Shown: piece after piece, positions 55,954 through 64,000 of the stretch
Layout of the letters: each line of letters opens with the position of its first letter
Position numbering within the stretch: position 1 is the stretch's first letter
DNA from: Apiotrichum sp. Y4204
Lineage: Eukaryota; Basidiomycota; Tremellomycetes; Trichosporonales; Trichosporonaceae
Reading direction: 5' to 3'
DNA length: 64,000 nucleotides
NCBI GenBank assembly: GCA_025531455.1
Contig: JAMYHL010000016.1
Coordinates: 62,001 to 126,000 of the forward strand
Notes under the pieces: generated by a model
Database searches by the model: none
What the model was told of the DNA's origin: nothing
What the model saw: the letters and a program-made list of their open reading frames with translations, nothing else
Program-made: the position numbers and the translations under genes

Positions 55954-57316
55954 ATGAATACCAACATCCAGTCCTTGAAATGTGCGTCTCCGCCCCGGCA
56001 GCGCTGACTCCAGGTGTCGTAGTCGGCGACGGTGCCGTTGGCAAGGTGCGCGCGTTGGTTGTGACGATGCTCCGATGGTGGCTATGGCTAGTGGGCCGTA
56101 GCTCGTGGTTCCAGCTTCCGTCGGCGCTGACCTTGTAAAGACACTGCTGACTCCAGACCTGCCTCCTCATCTCGTACACCACCAACGCGTTCCCCGGAGA
56201 GTGAGTGGCATGCGTTGTCGCGCAGTCGCGCCGCGTTGCGCCAGAAACCGGGGCGGGCGGAACGCGCCGCCGTGGCTGGAATGTACTGATAACCCCAGAT
56301 ATGTACCGACCGTATGTCATCACCGCCACCGTGTCGCACATGCCCTGCATGGCTACCGTATGCCCTGTCTGGAATCACATGCGTCCCGGCTGCGACTGCA
56401 CTGCATCGTGCATTTAACATATCTGACACCCAGGTATTTGACAACTACTCGGCGTCGGTGCTCGTGGACGGGCGGCCGATCTCGCTCGGACTCTGGGACA
56501 CGGCAGGACAGGTGGGTTGATGGAAGCCAGTTGTTGGGCGTTGCGCGCTGATGCTGACGCCTGTAGGAAGATTACGAGTGAGCATTCCACTTCACAGCTG
56601 GGCACATTACGCGCTCGGACCCTCCGGCCCGCGTATCCTGCCGCCCTGTCTAGGCCATTGCCTCCTGCAATCTGGGGTGGCCCACAGATCACATGGAATG
56701 TTGGGAAGATGATTCTAACGCGCGCAGCCGCCTCCGACCACTCTCCTACCCCCAAACGGACGTCTTCCTCGTGTGCTTTTCCGTTATCAGCCCGCCGAGT
56801 TTTGAGAACATCAAGACAGTGGGTTAATCCTGACTGAGCAAGCTGACCCATCACAGAAGGTGAGCACGTGTCGCGCTGCGGGTTTTGGCGTTCTCAGCAG
56901 CAGCTATGGCCTTCCGGCTGAACGAAGCTGTACCCGCCCAGGGGCTCCAGAACCCCACTGACATGCAGTGGATACCAGAGATCCGGCACCATGCGCCAGG
57001 CGTGCCGATTATCCTTGTGGGCACCAAGCTCGACCTGCGGGATGACCCGGTGACGATCCAGCGGCTGCGCGAGCGCCGGTTCCTGCCCATAAGCTTCTCA
57101 ATGGGCATGCAGCTGGCAAAAGAGGTCGGCGCGGTGAAATACGTCGAGGCCAGCTCAAAGACGTGGGTTGCGGGAACCTGGATCAAGCTAACCCCCAGGC
57201 AAAAGGGCCTCAAGAATGTGTTTGACGAGGCAATCCGCGCCGTGCTTGCCCCACAAGACCAGCGACAGACTCAGCAGCAGAGGAATCGGAAAAAGAACAA
57301 CTGCGTGGTGCTCTAA
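55954..57316 (+). CDS. RAC1: Rho-family GTPase Rac1
   Basis: Ten exons sum to 204 codons (203 aa): 55954-55981, 56014-56045, 56157-56200, 56299-56311, 56434-56511, 56567-56577, 56728-56818, 56857-56859, 56969-57162, 57199-57316. All GTPase boxes are in order: GDGAVGKT (P-loop), EYVPTVFDNY (switch I and effector loop), [18 protein letters not shown] (switch II), GTKLDLR (base binding) and ASSKTQKGL. The tail has a basic patch (RNRKKNN) and a CVVL CAAX box, predicting geranylgeranylation and membrane attachment. Rac1 controls polarity and actin in basidiomycetes. [18 protein letters not shown] and the [19 protein letters not shown] region favour Rac over Cdc42. Several exons are extraordinarily small (13, 11 and 3 nt). 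Confidence 0.92.
56299..56311 (+). other. 13-nt microexon of RAC1
   Basis: ATATGTACCGACC between an AACCCCAG acceptor and a GTATGT donor. It writes YVPT of the switch I effector loop. Confidence 0.88.
56567..56577 (+). other. 11-nt microexon of RAC1
   Basis: GAAGATTACGA between a CTGTAG acceptor and a GTGAGC donor. It writes EDY plus two bases of the next Asp in switch II (AGQ-EDY-DRLR). Confidence 0.88.
56857..56859 (+). other. 3-nt exon of RAC1 (single Lys codon)
   Basis: AAG lies between a consensus acceptor (GCTGAC...ATCACAG) and a consensus donor (GTGAGC). It supplies the conserved Lys between ENIKT and WIPEIR. Skipping it would keep the frame but delete one residue. Confidence 0.7.
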
Positions 57317-57701
57317 TATCTGTGGGCTTGACCTAGAGCCGAGCGGCACCACGTCGAGATCCTCGATCACTTCTGATCATTAGACAACGGAGTTGAAGTG
57401 TCTGAAGTGCCATCACGGGCGGTACCGCGCACATCGCACGACATTTCTTATATCTTACAGGACGGCCACGGTGCATGCAGCGGAACGGAGCGGGCATGCA
57501 CGCGTTGTATTGTCGTCTATCTAGTTTAGGATGTACGGAGAGGGGAGTTTATACCCGATGCGACGTAGCGTATATGCGAGTGAGGTGAGAGGTGTGATTA
57601 GGGGAGGTTGTGCCGGTGGAGAAGGACGCATGGCAACATGAATGTGTCCCAACGCGCCCAACAGTGAACCCAGTACATTGCGATACACCATGGTGCAATG
57701 T
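57317..57701. other. Short intergenic region between convergent genes
   Basis: 3' UTRs of RAC1 and the DUF1279 gene. No gene or RNA is supported. Confidence 0.5.
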
Positions 57702-58507
57702 TTACTTGTTAACGGCGTCCTTGGCGGCATCGACGGCCCGCTGGCTCGCATCCCGCATCTTATCCGCGCCATGCTGCGCCGCGCGTTTTGCGCCAGACTG
57801 TCGTCAGCCTCGTACCTCGCGGACAGCACCTCAGCTCATCATCTACTCACGGCGCCAATCCATCCCCTGCGGCGGAGGAAGTTGACCACCTTGGGCGTCC
57901 AGGCGACGGTGAGGCCCGCACGCACGGGAAGGAGGCCAACCTTGTGGATGGCGTACGCGAGGGTGATTTCCGCCCAGAGCGCCTTGTTCTCCCACCAGCC
58001 CTGCTGGCGGCCGAGGACCTTGTCCGCCGCCTCCTCCGCGGCGTCGGCAATCTTCTGCGCCTTGTCCGCTGCATCGAGTGCGGCGGCGCCGGCCTCACCG
58101 TGTCGCAGTACGCGGTACCAGTGCACAATCTTCTTCACGCCGGGTTCAATGTGCTCGGCGCCGACGGCGTGCACGACCATAAAGCTCAGCGTAAAGTCGA
58201 CGGCCGAGAGTGCGAGATACATGATGATAGCGTAGGATCCGTACGTCTTTGTCAGATCCTTGAAGCGCTCGTATGCGGATTTCGGCTTTTCTGCCGCACT
58301 GGAAGAAGAGGAGGACGAGTTGAAGCGCCGTCCGAGGGTGCGCGGGAGAGGGCGGAGGGTAGCGCGGAGGCCGACGGCAGTGGAGAATGCGCGTGGGGGC
58401 GCGGCGCGGAGTGCGGGAATCGGGAGGGGGGCGCGGGATATGGACATGGGCCGCATTGCGGGGCGCGCGGCGCGAAGCGCTGGCCGTGCGAAGCGGACGG
58501 CGGACAT
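57702..58507 (-). CDS. Mitochondrial DUF1279-domain protein (FAM210/NAT2-like)
   Basis: Two exons (intron 57798-57850) give 250 aa. The first 60 residues are Arg/Ala/Ser-rich without acids, a mitochondrial presequence pattern. The DUF1279 core follows: YERFKDLTKTYGSYAIIMYLALS begins it, with a membrane segment (YAIIMYLALSAVDFTLSFMVV). It ends with EITLAYAIHKVGLLPVRAGLTVAWTPKVVNFLRRRGW. Exon 2 adds a Lys/Ala-rich amphipathic tail ending DAAKDAVNK; without the splice the protein would stop at AVSR. Human FAM210 proteins act in mitochondrial membrane and protein homeostasis, but the molecular role is unclear. The start at 58507 is the Met beginning MSAVRFARPALRAARP. Confidence 0.85.
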
Positions 58508-59367
58508 GGTGGGAGAGGGGAGAAGTCGCGGGGGGGGCCGACAAGCGGAGTGCAGTTGGAGGTTGGGAGGTTGAGACCAGTAGGGGATGGGTCCGAGGTT
58601 GAAGACGACGGAGATGCGGGTGACGGTCGGCGAGCGATGAGCGGGTTCGAAGATTAGAAGGTGAGATGAAAGCAAGACGAGATAAAAGCGTCGTCCAGCG
58701 CAGGCGGTAGTAGAAGAGCAGCGAAAGTCGAAAGTCGTAGTTGAAAGACAAACTCGAAAACAACCCAGGACCCGCGATTGGCCAGCAAGGTGGAGGCGAC
58801 GAATGAGATACTACACAGCGAACGGATCGCGAGCGGAGCGCGGAGCAGAGATGCAAGGTGAGGGGGGAGTGATGACGCGTATGGGTGATGTAGTGGCGAG
58901 GATACATACCCCGGCAGCTGGCAGCAGTGCTTTTTCCCATACGTCACGAGAAACGACAAACTTTTTTCTGGATTCTGTTGTGGCCGAGGGGCTTGCGTAC
59001 CTCGTCGTTGGTGCGGCAGCCGGCCAGCCGGCGGGCACGTTTACGCCGCGGCCCGCACGTGTCGTGCGTCATACCCCATCTCGACGCGGCGGCCGGTGTT
59101 GGTTCGTCGCGACGATTGTGTGTGCATTCATGTGATTCATGTGAAGGGCCAAGAATGCAGCTTTACGCAGCTCAACTTGTGGTTGCTTGCACGTGTATTA
59201 CAGTGCATGTAATACTTGCGTGGACTAGTCTCTACGCGCTGCTGTGTTCCCTAACGGCTCTCATACTGTCCGTCGTCAATGGCACTGGGGACCTCTCAAT
59301 ACAGCCTGGATCTCTTCCCTCCAATTATCCCAACTCCATCCATATGTATATATACACGACAACAACA
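58508..59367. other. Intergenic: DUF1279 promoter and TFB4 3' flank
   Basis: About 0.86 kb with no supported gene. The part nearest 58508 is purine-rich on the plus strand and thus CT-rich in the sense of the DUF1279 gene. Confidence 0.5.
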
Positions 59368-60913
59368 CTAGTCTATGACAATAACCTCCGCCGCGGCACC
59401 GTTCCCCGGCGGTCGCGCACCATTCGCGGCTGCACCCATCGACGAGGCCGACTTGCGCATCGGCGGGGGCACCGTCGCGGGCACGGGGATGGGCTCGACA
59501 TTCGCGGCGAGCTGCTTGAGCGTCGCGAGCGACCTGATCGGGAACTTTGTCCTTAGGTGTCAGCGGAGTGCTTGAGGGGAGTCAGCCATAGCACTCACTT
59601 GCACATCTGGCACACGGGCTTGGCCTCGCAGAAGACTGGCAGGTCAGCGGTATCACCTTAGATTACCTACTACTCAGGCACACGCTGCACACGAATCCGA
59701 CGTCGACGACGTTGTGGTGGCAGAAGCATACGGCGCGGAAGTCGACCGCGTCCTGCGGAGGGAGCGTAAAAGGCTGCATGCGCAGCGACGGCGGGGGGAG
59801 GTAGATAGACTGTTGTTAGCTCACGGAGAGGGGAATAGCTCACGTGAAGATACTGCAACAGCCCGCCGCGGCCGTTCCAGCGCCAGTAGATGCCCTTTGT
59901 GAGGTGGGCCGCCTGCTGGAGGAAGATGGGTGGCGAGGTGCGTGTGCTCTCTGGTGGGAGGGTGAGGACATCAATTGGGATTTTCTGCCCGTCAGTTCCA
60001 GTCTCAATCTACTAACTGACAGCCTTCTGGGCAGCAAAGACGCAGTTCATGAGCCCCACATAGCCCTTCTGCCCGCCGCTCCCGCCAGATGCCTTGGCGG
60101 CGCGGGTACTGGACGCCGCGGCGTCCTCCGCACCGCCGGGGGTCGCGTTCAAAATCAGAATGCGGGATTCGGGCGTCTCGGGGTTCGAGGAGCGCAAGCC
60201 CTCGGACGCGGCCTCGTTCAGGCCCGAGGGGTCAGCGGGTCGCCGGCGGTTGATATCTGGTGTGAGCTACGAGGAGAGCAAAATGGAAGCCGCTGCGAAA
60301 GCAAAACATCAACTTACAGCAGAGCGCCTTAGTTAATGAAGAAACCAGTGCAGGTGGGTCTGCCGTCAGAGCCGCCTTTTTCTCGATCCCCACCATTCAA
60401 GCCCTTCCCCCCTGCGGCAATGAGTCGCTCCTCTTCCGCAGCAACGACCTCCTTAAGCTTTGTCTCAAATTCCGAGTCGAGCAACTGGAACGGCCGATAG
60501 AAGTTGGGATTCGGACGCGACGGCCCAGCTTCCCCGGACGGCGGATACAGGAGTACTCTGTCGTAAGTGCTGATTCAACAACGAGCTCGCAGCACTCACG
60601 CTCGCCCCGGCAGCGCGCCGTACACCACCACCTTGTTCCCCCACCTGCTGGCGAGGTGCGCGTTGAGGAACACCATGAGGATTGTTGCAAACTCATGCAG
60701 CGAGATGGGCCCGATCGGCGCCTTCTCCCTCTCCTCCCGCTCCCGCTCGCCCTCCCTCTCACGCCCTTCTTTCCGGTCGCCCTCGCTCGGAGCGAGCTTG
60801 GCCAGCAGCGACCAGCTCAGTGGGTGCAGGTCCACGATCGCGATGAGCAGCGACGGAGGCGACTTGGTCTGCCACGGGCGCGTGTGCGCGCTCGGCGCGC
60901 TCTGCGGTGCCAT
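59368..60913 (-). CDS. TFB4: TFIIH core subunit Tfb4 (p34)
   Basis: Eight exons give 417 aa. Introns: 60558-60599, 60360-60393, 60257-60317, 59985-60020, 59810-59843, 59636-59673, 59552-59598. The N-terminal von Willebrand A-like domain starts LLIAIVDLHPLSW and contains FLNAHLASRWGNKVVVYGALPG and ALVSSLTKALCYINRR. KIPIDVLTLPP and IFLQQAAHLTKGIYWRW follow. The C-terminal C4 zinc module (CFCHHNVVDVGFVCSVC, then CEAKPVCQMCK and TKFPI) is the diagnostic Tfb4 ending. The protein is part of core TFIIH in transcription initiation and nucleotide-excision repair and contacts p44/Ssl1. A Glu/Arg-rich insertion (GDRKEGREREGERERE) sits in the A domain. The far C-terminus is a Pro/Ala-rich tail. Confidence 0.93.
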
Positions 60914-61271
60914 TGATGCGGTGGAGGTGATGGAATGGATATTGTGTGGATGGCAATGCTTGTCATTGTCTCTCGCGACTTTGGTCCTCGAGCTCAATGG
61001 TGGGGCGGTGGAGGCCGTCTGGAATTTTACTCGTGTCATTATAATGCGGCTTCGTCACCTTTTCACCGGGGACCTCCACCTGCGGATTTAAATATATCAC
61101 AGTGTGCACCTGATTTCAGACTGGAATTTTGGAGACCGACCCAGCCGTCTCTAAAGATTGCATCGAGCAAAGCATCAAGCACCACATCGAGCCCATCGCC
61201 ATCCTCCGTGCAGACTCCAACTCAAGAGTTCACAGCCGAACTCACCATCTCAAGGAGAACACGAGCGCACG
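60914..61271. promoter_or_regulatory. Divergent promoter of TFB4 (-) and UTP4 (+)
   Basis: Only 358 nt separate the two start codons. A TTTAAATATAT element lies near 61087-61097. The arrangement puts a transcription/repair subunit and a ribosome-biogenesis factor under one intergenic region. Confidence 0.6.
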
Positions 61272-64000
61272 ATGCCTGTTCCCGCCCCGCTGGCCCCGAC
61301 GGTGCCGCTGCACCGCATCCGGTTCTTCGACCACACGCCTTCGCCGATCGCCGCACTCGCGTTCGCGCCGCTGCCGCTGCCGCCCGCTCGCGACCCGGCA
61401 ACCCTCAAGGGCAAGGCGAAGAGCTCGAGCGGAAATGAATCTCCCGAGCTTGGCGCGCTTGTCGTCGCGAGGGATAATGGAGAAGTCGAGATATGGCAGT
61501 ACGCGCCCGCCGAGCAGGGCGGCACAGGCAACTGGGTGCTGGACAAGGTAAGCATGCACGTTGACGTAGAGCTGACAGCAGACTCTCCCTCCGACGCTCA
61601 CACACCCGAACATTTCGGTCATGACCCTTGTTATCCGTGACCCCGAGGCGCTCGCTGCCAAGTCGTATGCCGTCCCCCGCATCCCCGACCTGCGCCTCTT
61701 CACCGCCGGAGCCGAGAGCACTGAGCTTACAGAACGCTGTCTCGAGACCGGGCGCATTCTGGTGAGTCATCGAAACTAAACCATTCTGACAGGTAGCAAA
61801 CATACCCGATCCCATCTCCGCCCCTGTGGTCGATGAGTGTCTCGCCGACCCACCAGCTGCTCTGCCTGACGACCAACTCTCCCCACCTTCACTTTGTGTC
61901 CATCCCTACGCCGTTCGGGCCAGGCGTCGCGCCGCTCGAGGGACCGCCAGCACAGCTCCTTCGTTCTGATGGTCTTCCGTCTCGCACGCGGACAGTGTCC
62001 GTCGCGTGGGGCCTCCCGAAGCTCACACAGGACGAGGCTGGAGAGTGGATATGGCGCGACTCGTATATCATCACCGGTAACTCGGACTCGTCGTTCCGCA
62101 GGTGGGAGCTCCCGCCTCCGTCGGCGGCGGGTACAGTGGCGGGGCGCGTTACGATTAAGGCGCGCGCTGTCGTCGAGAAGGTCGCGAAGGGGAAGAAGGG
62201 TGGACACAAGGGCACAATTGTGTGGGGAGTCGGTGTGCTGCCGTGAGTCAGCTGCTTGGACGATTCTTCTCAGCTGACATCAGTGACGGGACGATTGTCA
62301 CATCCGACTCGCTTGGAAGCGTTACGTTCTGGGACCCGGCATCGATGGCGCAGCGGCAAACGTTCCGCTCACACAAGGCGGACGGCATGTGTATGGTTAT
62401 CGGGCCCGGGGGACGCACAGTGTTCACCTCTGGTCCGGACCAACGCGTGTGTCAGTTCACTGCGGTGGAGCAGGTGAACGGATCGACGCAGTGGGCACTG
62501 ACAGCCACAAAGCGGCTGCATACGCACGACGTGAGGGCGCTCTCCATCTTCCCTACATATGTCCCGGTATCTTCATCGTCGCCACTGGCACCGCCGCCAT
62601 TCAACCCCGGCCTGGCGCCAATTCTCGCGTCGGGCGGCCTGGACATGTCGCCGGTGCTCACGCCCGCGGCGGCTCCTGAGCTGCTCGCAGAAAAGCTCCG
62701 TAACCCGCTGGGGAAGGACAAGAAGAACTCGCGCGTCGTCTTCGAGGAGGCGTACAGCCGCAAGCTTCCGATGCTGGGTGGCATGCGCGGGCAGGGCCGC
62801 GTGTCTGTGTCTCGTGGCGGCCGTCTCATCGTCGGGCGGAAAGACCGGTCAATCGGCGTGTGGCGCGTCGCCGAGGACGAGGATGGCTGGACAAAGGTGC
62901 TCGAGATGGACCTCCAGTTGCGTACACACCTCATCTCCTCAGCAGTTAGCCAGGACGGCCAGTGGCTCGCCGTGTCGGACCTGTACGAGACCAAGCTGTT
63001 CCGTTTGAACGAGTCTGGTCCGTCGTCGATGCGCCCGACACGTATCCGCGACTTTGTGGCGGATCTTGCTGGTTCGCCGGAGCTCGCGCACCTGGGCCTC
63101 GCGCAGCGCGGATGCGGCGCGTCGTCGCTCCTGTTTACCCCAGACTCTGGTCGCCTGGTCATGTCCCTCGCGGCCTCGGCCAATGTTGTTGTCATTGAGC
63201 TTCCGGTGATGGAGGACGACATCTCGGTGGTGCGTTGCTTCGCCCCGCAGCACAGTCTCGTCGGTGGCCGCTCCATCGCCGGAAAGGGCAAGCACCGCGG
63301 AAAGGGACAGGACGGCGACGTCGATATGGAGAGTGATTCCGACTCGGACTTGGACGATGCGCCAGAGGCCGGCCCCGCCCCATGGATCAACGTCCTTGCG
63401 GCAAGCGACGACGGCCAGTGGCTCGCGACTTCTGATCTCGGCGGAAAGGTCACAGTCTTCAACCTCGACACCCTCCAGCTCCACGCGCTCCTCCCCACGC
63501 TCCCTGCCGCACCCGTCGCGCTGACCTTCACTCCGATGCACCCGCTCCTGATGATCGTGAACCCGACGAACAGTCTCCAGTTCTACCACCTCGACGCGCG
63601 CCGTCTCATCCCTCCGACAGCGCAGATCGCGACGCTGAACAACACCCTGCGCGGCCTCCACGCATCGGTGGAGGGCGCGGCATTCGAGCCGTCCCGTGCG
63701 TCGCCTCGGAGCGCCAAGCTCGTGCTCTTCGCGCACGACTGGCTCGCGACCGCCCGCGTGGATCTCGACCTCGTCACGCGTGGTGCCGGCGGCCGCCGCG
63801 CGTCCACCGCCTCCGTCACCTCGAGCCCTGGTCCCGAGCCACTGAACTCGCGCAGCCTGCGGCGGAAACGCGCACGCGAGGCGCGCGAACAGCTCGTCGA
63901 GGCGGCGTCCAGCGCGTCGCCCTCTCTCGCGTCTTCGGACGTGCCCGGCTCGCCGACTGCTTCTCTCGCGCGCAGCGTGCTCCAGCCGTCGAGCACCAAC
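61272..64000 (+). CDS. UTP4: U3 snoRNP protein Utp4 (Cirhin homologue), 3' truncated by window
   Basis: Four exons visible (introns 61548-61581, 61762-61796, 62243-62283) give 873 aa up to the window edge without a stop. The protein is a WD40/beta-propeller: recurrent blades with GDNGEVEIW-, GNSDSSFRRWE-, DSLGSVTFWD- and RKDRSIGVWR-like ends. The start MPVPAPLAPTVPLHRIRFFDHTPSPIAALAF matches the Utp4 pattern RxRFxxxxPsxIxaLAf. Utp4 belongs to the t-UTP/UtpA subcomplex of the SSU processome and acts in early 18S pre-rRNA transcription and processing in the nucleolus. An acidic Asp/Ser run (DMESDSDSDLDD) interrupts the second propeller, and a basic RRKRAREAREQ segment lies near the visible end. 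Confidence 0.9.

Noticed and set aside
62452..63531. 359-codon minus-strand frame
   Set aside because: Antisense of UTP4, which has clear WD40 blades and consistent splicing.

Overview
The window is nuclear DNA of a basidiomycete yeast, most likely a member of the Trichosporonales (Trichosporon, Cutaneotrichosporon or Apiotrichum type). The evidence is GC-rich sequence, densely intron-split genes with many introns of only 32-60 nt, donors usually GTGAGT or GTGCGT, CTAAC or CTGAC branch-like motifs just before the acceptor, and a salicylate decarboxylase that closely matches the enzyme known from Trichosporon moniliiforme. Gene models were spliced by hand. For nearly every gene the summed exon lengths give an intact frame; the one clear exception is flagged as a frameshift.

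Layout. 1-2.2 kb: a 3' gene end and a small unknown protein. 2.9-8.5 kb: housekeeping block with an eIF5-mimic (BZW/5MP) protein, a triple-KH RNA-binding protein and the ubiquitin-eS31 fusion (UBI3). 9.7-20.1 kb: four same-strand genes forming a salicylate cluster: Zn2Cys6 regulator, FAD-dependent salicylate-hydroxylase-like enzyme, salicylate decarboxylase and an MFS transporter. 20.1-22.7 kb: gene-poor. 22.7-33.4 kb: a Ser-rich coiled-coil protein, a membrane-anchored Baeyer-Villiger-type monooxygenase, a small secreted Cys-containing protein and an OPT oligopeptide transporter. 33.4-36.3 kb: gene-poor.

36.3-52 kb is metabolic and accessory in character: an SDR oxidoreductase, a secreted unknown protein, a 901-aa largely disordered unknown protein, an MCT-type MFS transporter, a quinone-oxidoreductase-like enzyme, a DHA1-type MFS transporter, and a Dal5-like MFS transporter carrying a 1-nt frameshift. 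52.7-64 kb: an F-box-like protein, a signal-peptide ORF that runs into a suspicious poly-C tract, the GTPase RAC1, a mitochondrial DUF1279 protein, TFIIH subunit TFB4, and the 5' part of UTP4, which runs off the window.

How the genes work together. In the salicylate cluster the transporter could import salicylate. The hydroxylase would convert it to catechol, the decarboxylase would interconvert it with phenol, and the Zn2Cys6 protein could be the local regulator. The other striking theme is extreme exon fragmentation: a 3-nt exon plus 11- and 13-nt exons in RAC1, an 11-nt exon in the MCT transporter, a 15-nt exon in the Baeyer-Villiger monooxygenase, an 18-nt exon inside the Zn2Cys6 cluster, and a GC-AG intron in UBI3. 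I found no convincing tRNA, rRNA, CRISPR array or intact transposon.
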